Positions 36,745 to 48,247 of a stretch of 64,000 bases of DNA are shown in pieces. Both the position numbers and the translations under genes were made by a program. Under the pieces are notes generated by a model. It did no database searches. It was given only the letters and a program-made list of their open reading frames with translations, and was not told the origin of the DNA. The DNA is from Pseudoips prasinana (lineage: Eukaryota; Arthropoda; Insecta; Lepidoptera; Nolidae). The stretch lies in the NCBI GenBank assembly GCA_951640165.1, contig OX621247.1, positions 25,146,001 through 25,210,000 of the forward strand. The letters are read 5' to 3'. Each line of letters opens with the position of its first letter. Within the stretch, counting starts at the first letter, position 1.

Positions 36745-36899
36745 ACTAACTTTAAATTTATTGACTCTGTCTCAAAATGAATAATGTTATTGTTTCGATG
36801 TTTTTCTTTTGTTTCCCAAATATAATCTAAATTAAAATTCATTCAGACAACCGATCGAGCAGATATTGTGTTTGCCTACAAAATAATTACTTTAAGTGG

Positions 36900-37035
36900 A
36901 CCAAATCCCGTGTTCATGCCCGCTTGAGTATGTTTCGCCGGACCGTCTCAACTGGGCCGTGTTGAAACCGGTAGTAGATGAACCTGCTGAGTTTGTTTCG
37001 CTGGGTCTTATCAGTTGGGGCGCATTGGATCTGGT
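36900..37035. repeat. Two degenerate direct copies of a LINE 3'-UTR-like module
   Basis: GAGTATGTTTCGCCGGACCG...AACTGGGCCG...CCGGTAGTAG is followed about 66 bp later by GAGTTTGTTTCGCTGGGTCT...AGTTGGGGCG...CTGGTGGTAG. The GAGTTTGTTTCGCCGG type word is frequent near 3' ends of lepidopteran LINEs. It may belong to the LINE relic at 34144-36023. The 70-codon ORF through it is not a gene. Confidence 0.45.
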
Positions 37036-37209
37036 GGTAGCATTAAAGCGCGACCGTCGTTTTAAACACAAGGTCCGTTATAATAATAATACTGAATTCA
37101 TACCTTAATATAGACAACCATTCAGACAATATGTAGTAAAAGTTAAATTTCAATACATAATATTAAAAACTTCAACTAAACATCAAACATCCTTGACAAT
37201 AACTTAATA

Positions 37210-37395
37210 CAAGCTAGCTAAATGTCACTACTATTATAAAATAAATTGTATAAATGTTTTAACATTCCGTGTACCTAAATATATGTAATAAGTAACAAGA
37301 AATAATAACTGTATTACTACAAACATGTACTGACTATTTATAAGCGCTTTTTTAAAGTCTACGTGAATAAAAATCTTTTTTATTTTATTTTATTT
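37210..37395 (+). repeat. LINE 3'-tail fragment (family L)
   Basis: CCGTGTACCTAAATATATG, ACTACAAACATG, ATAAGCGCTTTTTTAAAGTC and TACGTGAATAAAAA, then a T-rich (TTTTATTTTA)n tail. Best-preserved copy in the window. It lies downstream of, and may be the 3' end of, the LINE at 34144-36023. Confidence 0.65.
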
Positions 37396-37780
37396 AACAA
37401 AAAACGTAATAAAGATATTAAATAAAAGCTCAAAACTGTTTTAAATGCAAATCACTGACTTCAAACTATCTTAAAAAATAATTAATAACATAAAGTTAAC
37501 AATGAGATACAAAATAAAATAAAAACCTTCAAATTAATATTATTTCTAAATAAAGAATTCGAGGCTGACTCGGTCACGAGAATAATAAAACCCGGAATGA
37601 TAAAAGATAAATGATTTCATATTTTACCGTGATCCAATACGAATTCCAAGGAGTTTGTACTGCCTCAGATGCCTGAACCTCAGATGTAACTCTAATGTTG
37701 CCTGGAAGAGACGAGATAAGACCGTCCAGAGATGTGTATGTGCGAACAATAATTAGTGTTATATATATCAGATCGCTCCC

Positions 37781-38026
37781 ATGCAACATTTTTTTAAACC
37801 TATAATGAGTGCCTGTACTGATGGGACAACCGGAAGGGGAAGACCACGTCGAACATTCTCTGACCAAATTGGAGATGTTCTCAAGAAAGGGCAGGTCAGA
37901 AGTACCCTAAACCGGCGAGCATGTATGAAGAATATAATGACAGTAATCGAGGCAAAAGAAGTATGCAAAGATCGTGACAAATGGAAATCCGTTGTCTCTG
38001 CCTACCCCTCTCGGAAACAGGCGTGA
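37781..38026 (+). pseudogene. LINE polyprotein C-terminal fragment
   Basis: An 81-codon ORF reads [45 protein letters not shown] and ends [16 protein letters not shown]. This is the characteristic C-terminus of endonuclease/reverse-transcriptase polyproteins annotated throughout Lepidoptera. The upstream RT is missing, so it is a 5'-truncated copy with its end intact. Confidence 0.65.
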
Positions 38027-38701
38027 GTCTATGTATGTATCTTACTCAGATCGCAGCAATTCTCCAATAATTTTTAAATCCGATAATACTTGTAATTGGC
38101 CTTAACATAAACATACAACCTTATTATTGTTTAATTAGCTGTAAGTTTTCTACATTTAAAAATAAAATAATATAATTTCGCTATTAAGCTTATAAGTTGA
38201 GACATGCTTAGGTATAAGTTTTAACTCGGAATATGGGTCTAGTTATCTAAAGTATAACTCATTTACCTACGTTAAACTTTGTTGAGAAGATACGAGAAGA
38301 CCTGCTACAATTCTCTACAAGCGTTAAATAATACTTATTGGATTATCTTTGTGTATGAACCGTCCGGAGTTTGTTGAAGGTATCGATCCCGTGCGGAGGC
38401 CACGACATCGATTCCCACACCAAACAATCTTTCTGTAAATCCAAATATTTGTTTCAGGGTCTGATTGATCGTAGGATTATACTAAGCGCCTCGGAGAGCT
38501 TGTTAGTTCGTTATTCCCAGTTGCCATGGTAACATCTACCTGGTCTAAAGTTCTTGGCTACTGGTTTCCAGTGAGTTTCGAGGTCACATGGTTGACACTT
38601 AATGAATTTTGGTAGCTAGCCGCGAGAAATTAGGCAAGGGACTGACCTATGTAGGAAACGGCAAGTCGGAATAAGCTCAAATAATACTTATTTGTTGTCT
38701 T
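38027..38701. other. Intergenic with a possible SINE relic
   Basis: About 38345-38480 has CGATCCCGTGCGGAGGCC, CATCGATTCCCACACC and AATATTTGTTTCAGGGTCTG, suggesting an old tRNA-headed SINE not otherwise seen here. The rest is unassigned. Confidence 0.35.
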
Positions 38702-38999
38702 TAGGGTTTCGTACCCCAAGGGTAAAACGGGACCCTATTACTAAGACTTCGCTGTCTGTCTGTATGTCCGTCTGGCACCAGGCTGTATCTCATGAACCGT
38801 GATAGTTAGACAGTTAAAATTTTCACACATGATGTATTTCTGTTGCTGCTATAACAACACATACTAAAAATCAAAATAAAATAAATATTTAAGGGGGCTC
38901 CCATACAACAAAAGTGAATTTTTTGCTCGTTTTATAGATAATGGTACGGACCCGTTCGTGCGCGATTCCGACTCGCACTTGGCCGGTTTTTATTTATTT
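38702..38999 (+). repeat. Interspersed repeat with GGGTTTCGTACC start and CTTGGCCGGTTTTT end
   Basis: Contains AAACGGGACCCTATTACTAA, TCTGTCTGTATGTCCGTCTG, AGGCTGTATCTCATGAACCG and ATTCCGACTCGCACTTGGCC. I recognise this as a widespread insect SINE-like repeat. Some copies elsewhere carry a 5S-rRNA-like insert; this one does not. A shorter related segment lies inverted at 58358-58456. Confidence 0.65.
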
Positions 39000-39021
39000 T
39001 ACTTCTAACTAACCTGGCTAT

Positions 39022-39092
39022 TGTGGAGATCCTTGGGGGAGGCCTTTGTCTAACAGTGGACGTCTTTCGGCTGATATGATGATGATGATGAT
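39022..39092 (+). repeat. RTE LINE 3'-tail
   Basis: TGTGGAGATCCTTGGGGGAG, GCCTTTGTCTAACAGTGGAC, GTCTTTCGGCTGATATGATG then (ATG)n. It is the same 3' end as the 36089-36732 RTE, reduced to the last ~70 bp. Confidence 0.75.
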
Positions 39093-39944
39093 GAACTACC
39101 TAAAATCCAGTACCAACTTAACACGTGTAAAATATTAAGTTACTTATAATAAAACCGAGCAATAAATTATTACATAAGCTCCACATACACATACCTACAG
39201 TATGTAGACAAGTCCGCTGCGAATACATAATGTGAGGGTAACAAAGCCTCGCGTACCTATTGCCCACCAAATTCTAACTCTTGATGTGGCACAAAGCAAT
39301 AGCGGTGGCGGGATATCTATATTTATGTTACATAACATGTCATAATTAAGAAAATAAAAGAAGTGTGTTTGTTTTCGTATTTGGGTTCATAGATCCTCTA
39401 AAGAAAGTTATAACCGAAACTTTTCATCGCTATTTTACTGTTAATATTTTAGATCTATGAAAATCAACAGAAGTCCCGAATAATAGCTGAATCTATGTTA
39501 TAATGAAATGGCAATATCCACGCGTTTCTAATTACACATGCTTCCTAGTGAAAGCAATACGTGAGACAAACGATATATCCGTATGACTGATTTATTGGCT
39601 TATCAGTTTTCCTAATAATTTTTCAAAAACATTTTTTTAAAGATTGCGCATTACCTGGATATTTCCTTACTACGTTGTGTCTGATACTAATAACAGTCAG
39701 TGCTAATTGACTTTTTAATGTTTCAATTTGAGAATGATATTGTAATTTATTAAAGTAAAAAAAACTAAAATAAAATTTTGTAATATAAATCATATAACAA
39801 AATTTTAATTATGTAGTATTCTTCGCAATCTTCGTTTTAGTGAATAGGTTACCGCTTGGCAACTTATTCACTTAAATGTGATGTGATAAGACCCACCCGA
39901 TCATTAAATTTATGACATCCCATGTTTCAAAATTGTCCTAATTC
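39093..39944. other. Intergenic, no gene seen
   Basis: AT-rich; no ORF or repeat recognised. Confidence 0.45.
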
Positions 39945-40007
39945 TTTTAATGACGTCTATGAATGTTAATAGGTCATTCCTATTAACATTCATAGACGTC
40001 ATTAAAA
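39945..40007. repeat. Perfect 29-bp-arm palindrome with a 5-nt spacer
   Basis: Left arm 39945-39973 begins TTTTAATGACGTCTATG; the right arm 39979-40007 is its exact reverse complement; spacer TCATT. No mismatch in 29 pairs. Either a hairpin/cruciform or a very young foldback. The minus-strand ORF at 39910-40227 runs through it but shows nothing recognisable. Confidence 0.9.
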
Positions 40008-40342
40008 TAATTAATACTCTTATCACTCCTGAATATTTCCTATGAATAAGTAAAAAAGAACAAAGGAAATTGATACTCGCTTTCAGCTTCTGTCTTACTT
40101 CTTCTCCTTGCGGGTGGGTAAGCGACAAAGGCGGAATTTCGCCAGAGCCATCCACCCACAAACAAACACCCGAGCGTTTCGCATTCCGTCCACTGAAGGC
40201 TGGAGGCTCGTGACGTGCCGAATTCAAACCTCTATGTACTGTGTGCTACTGCCAATGTACGGTATTTAGTATATGTTGAATATGTAACAAAGTAGTTGAT
40301 GTCTTACGTAAATTGAAATGGTTCAGAAGTTTTGATCTGTTA

Positions 40343-40525
40343 AAGAGTGGCCTGGCATGGCCGGAGGTTGTGGGTTCTTTGTGTGTTGGGCACAATTATT
40401 TGTTAGGTGTCTGAGTATAATTTATCTATAATATGTAGGTATTCAGAAATATAATTATGTATAACAGTTATTTGGTTCCCGTAGTACAGGCTCTGCCTAG
40501 TTTAAGATCAGATGATTGTGAGGTG
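40343..40525 (+). repeat. Degenerate SINE (family S3)
   Basis: GAGTGGCCTGGCATGG, GGTTGTGGGTTC (decayed B box) and the 3' part GGTTCCCGTAGTACAGGCTC, TGCCTAGTTTAAGATCAGAT align with 8922-9152. Confidence 0.5.
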
Positions 40526-41229
40526 TGCGTTAATTACGTTACATGTTGTGTAGTATATTATTATCACGTACTGGCAACAATATATCAGGTGATTTTCTTC
40601 CACGGTGACTCCTTCATACTTGTTTGTATTAATAAATTACATATAATAATTCATTAAATACATATATATTGTGTAATGTTTAATAAAATTGTAGACACTA
40701 TACAATATATTTTAAACGTGAATCATTGCATGCCTTATTTTAATAATAATATTTTTTGTCTGTTTATCATAATGAAATTTTTAATTGTCATAAGAACTCT
40801 TAAATTCCATACATTTTCATAAATATATATAAAGTGATATTATATTAACTATAACTAATATACAAATAATTACATAAATAAATTAAAACTATACTAACAT
40901 AGATATTGGAAATAGATTAAAACTACGTACAAACTAAAACTATCCTTATAAACTTAAAATAAAAATACTAAATTACAAATAAAAGAATATTTTTAATAAT
41001 AAACGTTTATTTATCCTCTCACAAAGATTTACAATAAGTTGAAATGGTACATTTTGTTAATTTTTGGTATGATATAGTGTACAAAATAACTTTTGTCTCA
41101 AATAATTCCTGATCTCGATCTCTTTGATGATGGCTTATCAGAATTTAGTTATAGAATAAGATAAGATAATTGTTTATTTCACCACATAACATAAAGAATA
41201 TCTGATTACTTTACTAATAATATTATGTA

Positions 41230-41231
<2 letters not shown>
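40526..41231. other. Intergenic, no gene seen
   Basis: Very AT-rich, no supported ORF. Confidence 0.5.

Positions 41232-41291
<60 letters not shown>
41232..41291. repeat. (TA)n microsatellite, about 30 units
   Basis: Uninterrupted alternating T and A over about 60 bp, the longest simple repeat in the window. Length is likely polymorphic and sensitive to assembly error. Confidence 0.9.
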
Positions 41292-41296
<5 letters not shown>

Positions 41297-41539
41297 TCAC
41301 GTTACTATTTGTTTTATATTTGTGTGTTTAGCTCCTAATTCGTGTAATTTAATTTAGACTTACACATATAAATTGTCGTCACTAATGAATACCAGTTAAA
41401 CGTTAGTTACAAAATTAGTGCAAATGCTATGTACGCCGTTATTGTGACGCATATAAGAACATGTATTATAGATATAATTTTACTGTGCACTTATAAAATG
41501 TGTCATGTGGCAGTACTTTAATAAATAAATAAATATGTA

Positions 41540-42306
41540 TCCTACTAATATAATAAATGTGAAAGTTTGGGAGGATGGAAAACATGTCAATTGTCAAATA
41601 TCATCTTCGGATGGTGGAAAACATGTCAAATTAACAAGTAAAGAAAAATCATAGTACTATTGTAACTAGCTGTGCCTCGCGGTTTCACATGACTTAAACT
41701 TTTTTTAAATTATAGCCTCTATATAGTATGTAACCATAAGCTATAAATACTATAAAGTATCATGAAAATCCGTTCCGTAGTTTTTGCGTGAAAGACTAAT
41801 AAACATCCATACACCCAGTATGGATGTCTTTGCGTTCCGTAGTTTTTGCGTGAAAGACTAATAAACATCCATACAGGAAGATCCGACCTTAAGTATGATC
41901 CTAAGGCTACTCTTTGTGACCGGTTAGTCAGATAGCTTTCAAAAAGTTTAAGCTGTGTACCTCTTATACCGATTTGGTTAAGTTTATCAAGTAAGGTAAG
42001 AACAGAAAACGTATCGAAAGCTTTTGCTAAATCTAGAAAAATTGTCAGGCATTTTTTACCGTGATCTATATTTTGAAGTGTATAATCAGTTAAATTGTGA
42101 ATGGGATCAGTTGTAGATTTACACCCGGTATTGATGTTACTTAGTCTTTTACGCAAAAACTACGGAACGGATTTTCATGATACTTTATTATACGTTATAA
42201 TTTTAAAAAGTTTAAGTCGTGTGAAACCGCGAGGCACAGCTAGTTACAATAGTACTATGATTTTTCTTTACTTGTTAATTTGACATGTTTTATACCATCC
42301 GAAGAT
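41540..42306. mobile_element. Inverted pair of Helitron arms enclosing an RT fragment
   Basis: A Helitron 5' end (TCCTACTAATATAATAAATG) at 41540 is followed by a left arm (about 41609-41813) and an inverted right arm (about 42127-42306). Both contain the CTAG terminus (ACTAGCTGTGCCTCGCGG left, CCGCGAGGCACAGCTAGT right) and the same outside flank (AACAAGTAAAGAAAAATCAT left, reversed right). The match therefore extends beyond the Helitron end. A block containing GTAGTTTTTGCGTGAAAGAC is also duplicated directly at about 41771-41813 and 41833-41874. Confidence 0.75.
41874..42126 (-). pseudogene. LINE reverse transcriptase fragment inside the inverted repeat
   Basis: Minus-strand translation: GCKSTTDPIHNLTDYTLQN, KKCLTIFLDLAKAFDTF (RT motif with catalytic D), LLDKLNQIGIRGTQLKLFESY and LTNRSQRVALG. 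About 83 codons of the RT fingers/palm with the frame still open, bounded on both sides by Helitron arm sequence. Not the same family as the 34-kb LINE. Confidence 0.7.
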
Positions 42307-42496
42307 GTACAAGTACAAATCGTATGTAACATGATAACATATACCGTAGATAGCGCGGGGTTATTTATCCAACGTATTTGCCCCGGGCGGGGTGCGGACC
42401 GACGGGTTACAAACGTTTGCATTACCAACTGGGTATCGTTCAGGGATGTGTGACTGTCGATAGAAGAGGACATTCTACAAATTTTGGGAAGCCTAC

Positions 42497-42596
42497 ATCA
42501 TCTTCATGAATCAGACAAAAGACGTCCACAGCTAGACAAAGACTTCCCCAAGGATCTCCACAATGGACGGTCTTGTGATGCCTGCATCCAGCGGCT
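42497..42596 (-). repeat. RTE LINE 3'-end fragment
   Basis: CATCTTCATGAATCAGAC, AAAGACGTCCACAGCTAGAC, TTCCCCAAGGATCTCCACAA and CTTGTGATGCCTGCATCCAGC align with 36089 onward. A family S3 SINE follows immediately. Confidence 0.65.
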
Positions 42597-42796
42597 TCGT
42601 GGTGGGTTAATTCTTGCCTTTCACGCCGCAGGTCGTGGGTTCGATTCCCACCCAGGACAGATATTTGTGTGTATGAACATGTCTGTTTGTCCTGAGTCTG
42701 GGTGTAATGATCTATATAAGTATGTACTTACAAAAGAAAAGTAGTAATTATCGGGTTGCATAGTACAAGCTCTGTTTAGTTTGGGATTGGATGGTA
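42597..42796 (+). repeat. tRNA-headed SINE (family S3)
   Basis: CTTTCACGCCGCAGGTCGTG and GGGTTCGATTCCCACCCAGG (B box), TATGAACATGTCTGTTTG, CATAGTACAAGCTCTGTTTA and GTTTGGGATTGGATGG. Closest match 8922-9152. It sits between two RTE fragments of the same orientation. Confidence 0.75.
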
Positions 42797-42803
42797 TAGT
42801 ATA

Positions 42804-42980
42804 GGAAAGGCCTCTCCCAAGGATCCCCACAATGGTCCTTCTTGTGCTGCCCGCATCCAGCAGCATCCAGTGGAATCCAGCAGCATCCAGAGGCATACAT
42901 CACCATCTTGTAGGGGGCCTGCCCACGCTGCATCTTCCGGTTCGTGGTGGCCACTCGGGAAGGATTGGTCACTCATAATT
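42804..42980 (-). repeat. RTE LINE fragment, second copy, with a CATCCAG expansion
   Basis: GGAAAGGCCTCTCCCAAGG, CACAATGGTCCTTCTTGTGC and, further in, CTTGTAGGGGGCCTGCCCAC and CATCTTCCGGTTCGTGGTGG match 36130-36270. Between them CATCCAGCAG-type units are repeated four times (about 42854-42894), an expansion absent from the 36-kb copy. Confidence 0.7.
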
Positions 42981-42991
42981 CTTGTCTACTT

Positions 42992-43250
42992 TATTAATAA
43001 TAATAATAATATCTTGGGACAATGTCAAACAGATCATCCCAGCCCCAAACTAAGCAAAGCTTGTACTATGGGTACCAGGCGACGATATACATACTTATAT
43101 AAATAGATAAATACTTAAATACATAGAAAACATCCATGACTCAGAAACAAATATTCGTGCTCATCACACTAATATTTGCACTTACCGGGATTCGAACCCA
43201 GGACCACCAGCTTCGTAGGCAGGAGCACTACCAACTAAGCTACGGTGACC
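42992..43250 (-). repeat. tRNA-headed SINE (family S2), full length
   Basis: On the minus strand: GGTCACCGTAGCTTAGTTGG, CTGGGTTCGAATCCCGG, body as at 32755-32976, ending in (ATT)n. The RNA polymerase III boxes are intact. Confidence 0.85.
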
Positions 43251-44157
43251 GGTACTTTTATCAATTTCTTCTCAGACTTTGCCTTTGTAGGATTAAGCTT
43301 TAGATAAAAATGTGGATAAAAGTGCGGGTGGAAATCGAATACACGAAGCACCGTGCGCGTTAACCATTTTGCTACCGCACATTTTGCTTGCTATGGGTTG
43401 GATTGAACAACACTGACTTCATAAAATCTTTTAATCTTAAACAATGCCATGTCTTAATCACGAGTATGTTTATGAGCACATGATTATAAATGCATACATC
43501 ATAATAATATGCTTAATATAAATTATTAGCTATATGATTAAATATAAATTATTAGTAGTGATAAAAACATAAGAAAGGAATCATACCGCACAGTATTAGT
43601 ACTGAGAACGAAACATTCAACGAGGCTTCGAAACGTTTCCATAAGCTATTTAAGAGTTAATATCTACCTATCTTTATGTAGATAACTAATAAATTAACCC
43701 ATATTTTATTATAAAGATTTTATAAGTGTAGCTTCATGGAGCGATCGTATCATATTCGACTGCCAATTAAAGAGTAATTTACATTTACAAGTGGTGATTT
43801 TTATCATATAGGTTACCGATAGCATAAAATGAAGCGTCATGTTGCATTTATTAAATTGAATCTACTTTTCATAGATAATAAATACCTAACGTTGGGCTGT
43901 GGTCTCAAAAAAGTGAAAATGTTTCACACATTTCACACAACCTTAATTTATTGGATATGTTTCATAAAATAAAAAGTCTTAATAGTACATTTCGCTCAGT
44001 GCAAAGAGTCGTATAACACGATTTATTTCACTACACGTTTAAATTCACTTTATTATTAATTAATTTATTTATCACCTCTGCAACTCCTGTGCATCCGAGT
44101 ATGGAATCCACAACGAATTTTCCAAGTAATAAAATATGTAAATTATTATTCCTCTGC
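43251..44157. other. Intergenic with an S4 fragment
   Basis: 43322-43380 is an inverted tRNA-like fragment related to 23288-23341. The remainder is AT-rich; no ORF is supported. Confidence 0.45.
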
Positions 44158-44345
44158 TGTGTGGCTGGCGGCACTATAACTACCCATGGGGAGTAGAAAT
44201 TGTCCTGAGTGAATATAGAGAACAGAGAACGAGCAGCAGCATCTCTTTGGGTACTATGGCCATCATACTGCGATCGCCAACCCGTCTGCCAAAGGCATAT
44301 TGCTCCAAATTATGGACACAACTCTATTGTGAAAATCTTTTAGAA
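44158..44345 (+). repeat. Family T retroposon, degenerate
   Basis: GTGGCTGGCGGCACTATAAC, GAACGAGCAGCAGCATCTCT, ATACTGCGATCGCCAACCCG and TCTGCC. The 3' tail is lost. Confidence 0.6.
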
Positions 44346-45140
44346 ATGATGCTGATATTATTGCTCTACCATGCACTGGGTAGCATTAAATAACCCTATA
44401 AGATAAGGAATCGACAGTCGATAGATTTCGCTACAACTCCTCTCTAATGTCAGCATAGCCCGTGGTGCTTGCGGGGCGAAACCGAATTTCCGAAACGTCT
44501 AATAAGTTGGATGTTAAGCTGACAGCACCATGTACCATGTACATGACAACGCCATTCCAACTCGACCTCCTCTTCCTCCCGTCCTCCTATATTTTACTCA
44601 CGTATACAGGAATCTGTTCGCAAGTAATAGATCAAGGCAAAATGGACGGTTTCAGCGTGTGAGTCTCATTTGCTAGTTACTACGTTCGTAGTTGGGAGAT
44701 TCAAAATTAGGAAATGTTTAGTTAGACTCTGCAAAGGGTGGTTTGTACACATTGCATTTTAGAAAATAATTGCTTGCTTACATTTAAAGGACGCAATTTA
44801 GAAGGCGACAACGTTGAGTACTAACTAAAAGAAAAAGAATTCAATGTTTGCAAGGAAAAGTCATTTAATTTAAGAATTTTGAATAAAATTTTGTGTTGAG
44901 CACATTTTCCAGTTTTCTTTTTCTGCAGTGAGGAACATTATGTTGTGTTTACATTTAAAACCTCAATTAACATGTTTGAAAGGGATATAAATGAAAAAAC
45001 AGAAGGCTTACATTCTTACTAGAATAGCGAACAAAAGTAGTTGTTTTATCTTTGACGATATTGTGCATTCCAAAGTGCTAACGAAACTATGTACAAATAA
45101 AAATTATTTAAAAACTTTTAAGAAATTAATAATCATCAAA
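44346..45140. other. Intergenic, no gene seen
   Basis: Small ORFs at 44462-44662 and 44991-45173; the latter runs into a Helitron. Nothing recognisable. Confidence 0.45.
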
Positions 45141-45327
45141 TCACACAAATATTATAAAGGTGAAGGTTTGTGAGTATGTGAGTGTGTATGTTTGTTACTG
45201 TTTCAAGCAAGAACAACCGGACCGATTTTGAAGAGACTTTCTAGTAATATAGCTTATATTTTCGAATAACACAGGCTATATATAATTTATAAAGTTTAAC
45301 ACGGGTAAAACCGCTGGTCACTGCTAG
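45141..45327 (+). mobile_element. Non-autonomous Helitron, copy 5
   Basis: TCACACAAATATTATAAAGG start, GTGAGTATGTGAGTGTGTAT, ACCGGACCGATTTTGAAGAG, and end TTTAACACGGGTAAAACCGC, CACTGCTAG then T. Confidence 0.75.
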
Positions 45328-46122
45328 TGTCATATAAATGTGCTTCTAATTAGGGCTAGATGTGTACTGCTATTATCTTTTATTAGGACGTACTTGACTT
45401 AACTAAGTTATCTGTATATTAATGATAATAATCAATGAAAAAACCTTCAATCCGCACAATATTATTCATATAAATACATTTTGTTCAACAAGTGTTACGA
45501 ATCGGGTGTCGAACATTAATGACTCCCGGAATTAATGGACTAATTAAGGAAAACAGCGGAGAAAAAGTCGCACAGTCTCGTAGACGCCGATTCACTTTCA
45601 CTTTGGGATAGGTCCGGGACGATTTTTACGTCAGTTTTCAGTCTTCTTTTGAGAATTGGGGAAGGAGAGAATTGGCGGTTGGAATATTTTCCGCGATTCG
45701 CAATTAAAATCCAATAATTTTACACAATTCATACATATAAATCAATTGACTTTTAAGACAAGATGGAACATAGATAAATTGGATAGATACTGTACTTACC
45801 TGTTGCCCCTGTTTTAGCGCACGCACTATAATATGGCCCGCACTAAGATGGCTAGTCTTCATTGAGACCGTCCGCCGGGGCCGAAATCTATCATCATCAT
45901 CATATTTAAGAGCTATGCTCTCGTCGGTGGAGCTTCTTCCAATCGTCTCGGCTTTCGGCGAGCGCTTTGACTTCTTGATACGATATTACATTTATCTTTT
46001 GCTTTATCTGATCCATATAGGTCCTCCTAGGTCTTCTTTGTCGAAATCTATCAGGGGGACATTATTATTTATTATACTTACATACATACAGATACCATAT
46101 AACTGGATTAAACTTCAAACGT
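45328..46122. other. Intergenic with an unclassified (ATC)n-flanked repeat
   Basis: About 45889-46060: (ATC)n, then AGAGCTATGCTCTCGTCGG and GGCTTTCGGCGAGCGCTTTG. This resembles another lepidopteran LINE 3' end with an ATG-type tail, minus orientation, but has no second copy here. Confidence 0.35.
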
Positions 46123-46345
46123 ACTGCCTATGAGAGAAAGAAAATGTGGCCTCGCATCTATCTCTGTCTTGCCCCTACAGTAATATACGAAACGAGACAT
46201 TCTCTCTTTCTATCTTCACTAACTTAGGTGTATCTCCCTCTCAACTTCCGTTCGCCTCTCTCGATCACACTTTAACGTTCGTAACTTAACTAACTCACGT
46301 CACGCATTCAGCACCTTACTCCCCAAGTCAAAGTCGCATAAAAAT
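46123..46345 (+). repeat. Repeat P, copy without the insert
   Basis: GAGAGAAAGAAAATGTGG, CCTCGCATCTATCTCTG, CTCTCAACTTCCGTTCGCC and CACCTTACTCCCCAAGTCAA parallel 14630-15055. Confidence 0.5.
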
Positions 46346-47489
46346 ATGTCACATGTGGCGCACGTCATCAAATTGCCAAATCCATATTGAATTCTAAAAA
46401 TTAATTTAGATATCACAATTGTTTCCTATCTTATAGAAGAAAATTAATTCAGCGGCCAAGGTGCCGTGATAAGAGTATCCGTGCTTCCGCGAACATTGCC
46501 GCGTTGAGCAATCATAATGAATATTTTATTTTATCATAGCCGCGCACCCCGCCGGCGCGCCACCCCAGCCATGAACTTGACACCGCGCGAAAAATTAGTT
46601 CACAAGGCGAAAGTGAAGTTTGTACAGAGTTTGCACTTTTTGAGTGAACCTAGACTGAGATAAAAGAAGTTCGTTGAGACTTTCCGCCGACCTCCGCGCT
46701 TCCACTTCACCAACCCGCCTTACCCCCACCTTACTCAACTAAATCTTTCAATATAAATAAATAAATATAGTCTTTTCTTGTTTACACAAAGTGTGTAATT
46801 CAACGCTTTAATTACTAATTAACCCCTCAAAGCTCAAAGTTATCAAATAAGCCATATCCACAACCCCTTTAACAGTTAAACAGTTCAAAAAGCACATGAG
46901 TGTAGGCTACTTGTGAATTAACATACTTTACTCAAAGCTACCAAACTAACCGCATACGAGAAAAAAAAATCTAACGTATTTTACGCATTCACTCAGTGTA
47001 TGAGGCTAATTAAAAAAGTACAGAGGTTGGTTCCGCGAGTGGTGTAGTTCCGCTACTCTCCGGTAGGTAGCGCTTTTCGCTTTGACGAGTCTTCGGGGGG
47101 CTCTATGGCATGTTTGTGAGGTTTCATTTTTTAATGAGGTCGTGTATTCGGGGCTGAGCGTCGGGTATTGCGGTTGCCCGGTAGCTTTGTGTACCGATAA
47201 GCGCAAACCAGCGCGGCGTACACGCAAAGGAAGCCTCTGTGAAGTGCACACATGTGTGCGTGCATGAAAGAGTTACATTAAGGCTCACTGTTCATTTATT
47301 CAGAGAGTAGATGGAAAGGTTTTTAGAGCGACTCGCTTGTTACTAACATGTCGTTAACTCTACTAGATACTTCTCTAACTATTGATATTTAAAAATGTTG
47401 ACTGAAGAAAACAAATTCTTTATCCTTTGTTATGACTCACTGAATATTTTCTCATTAACTTTGAAACTTTGTAATATACATATCCGTGT
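46346..47489. other. Intergenic with two GC-richer blocks
   Basis: About 46480-46745 (CATAGCCGCGCACCCCGCCG; CTTTCCGCCGACCTCCGCGC) and about 47020-47270 (GTAGTTCCGCTACTCTCCGG) are GC-richer and not repeated here. ORFs on both strands in the second block have no motif. Confidence 0.4.
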
Positions 47490-47592
47490 ATCTAAATAGC
47501 TATGTATCTGGAAATAAATATGTATACTTAACTATATTACTACAAACATGTTCTGACTATTTACAAGCGCTTTTTTAAAGTCCACGTAAATT
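47490..47592 (+). repeat. LINE 3'-tail fragment (family L)
   Basis: CGTGTATCTAAATAGCTATG, ACTACAAACATGTTCTGACT and AAGCGCTTTTTTAAAGTCCA; the T-rich tail is missing. Confidence 0.6.
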
Positions 47593-48247
47593 CTTTACCA
47601 CTGTATGTCCGTATGCTCGAAATACAAGACGCCAATTTCTTCGTATAGGAGAAAGAAAATACTCTAACTCTAAACTCAAGCCACAAAGTCCATTTTTAAT
47701 AACAGGTTTTGCGATATAATATTTTAACTCATTGAATTGTATTCGTTTAATTAATTATATCGTAAATGTATATTATTTGAATTTTAATTGATTAATATAT
47801 GTTGTTTTATATAATGTATTGCATAACTTTATGTACAAATTGGTTGACATGTGTTTTCTATTTGTTATGTATAAATCTTGTTATCTGTCAATTATTTAAT
47901 TTACTAACACTGGTCAAGGTAATGTAAAGTACTCGTCTGCGAACGTTGTGCATACCTGTAAGTGACCTACTCACACTGGATTAATCTCTCTGTATTAGTT
48001 TCTTACAAACAAATTGTGAATAGGTTGTTGGTGTGCCTTATCAATAAAAATAAAAAAAACTACAACTACAAATTGAGCTTTTTTGGGTTAAATAACCTCA
48101 AAAAAGGAAATTGAACCAGGAAAGTGTGTCACAAAACAGTTTTCAACTATTGGTTTTCCTAAAATCATTACGTTCGCCAAAAGTTATGTCTTAGAGTTAT
48201 GCCAAGTAAAGGAAAAAGTCCGACAACCGTAAATTCATAGCAAACTA
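47593..48247. other. Intergenic, nothing recognised
   Basis: AT-rich, no supported ORF or repeat. Confidence 0.45.
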
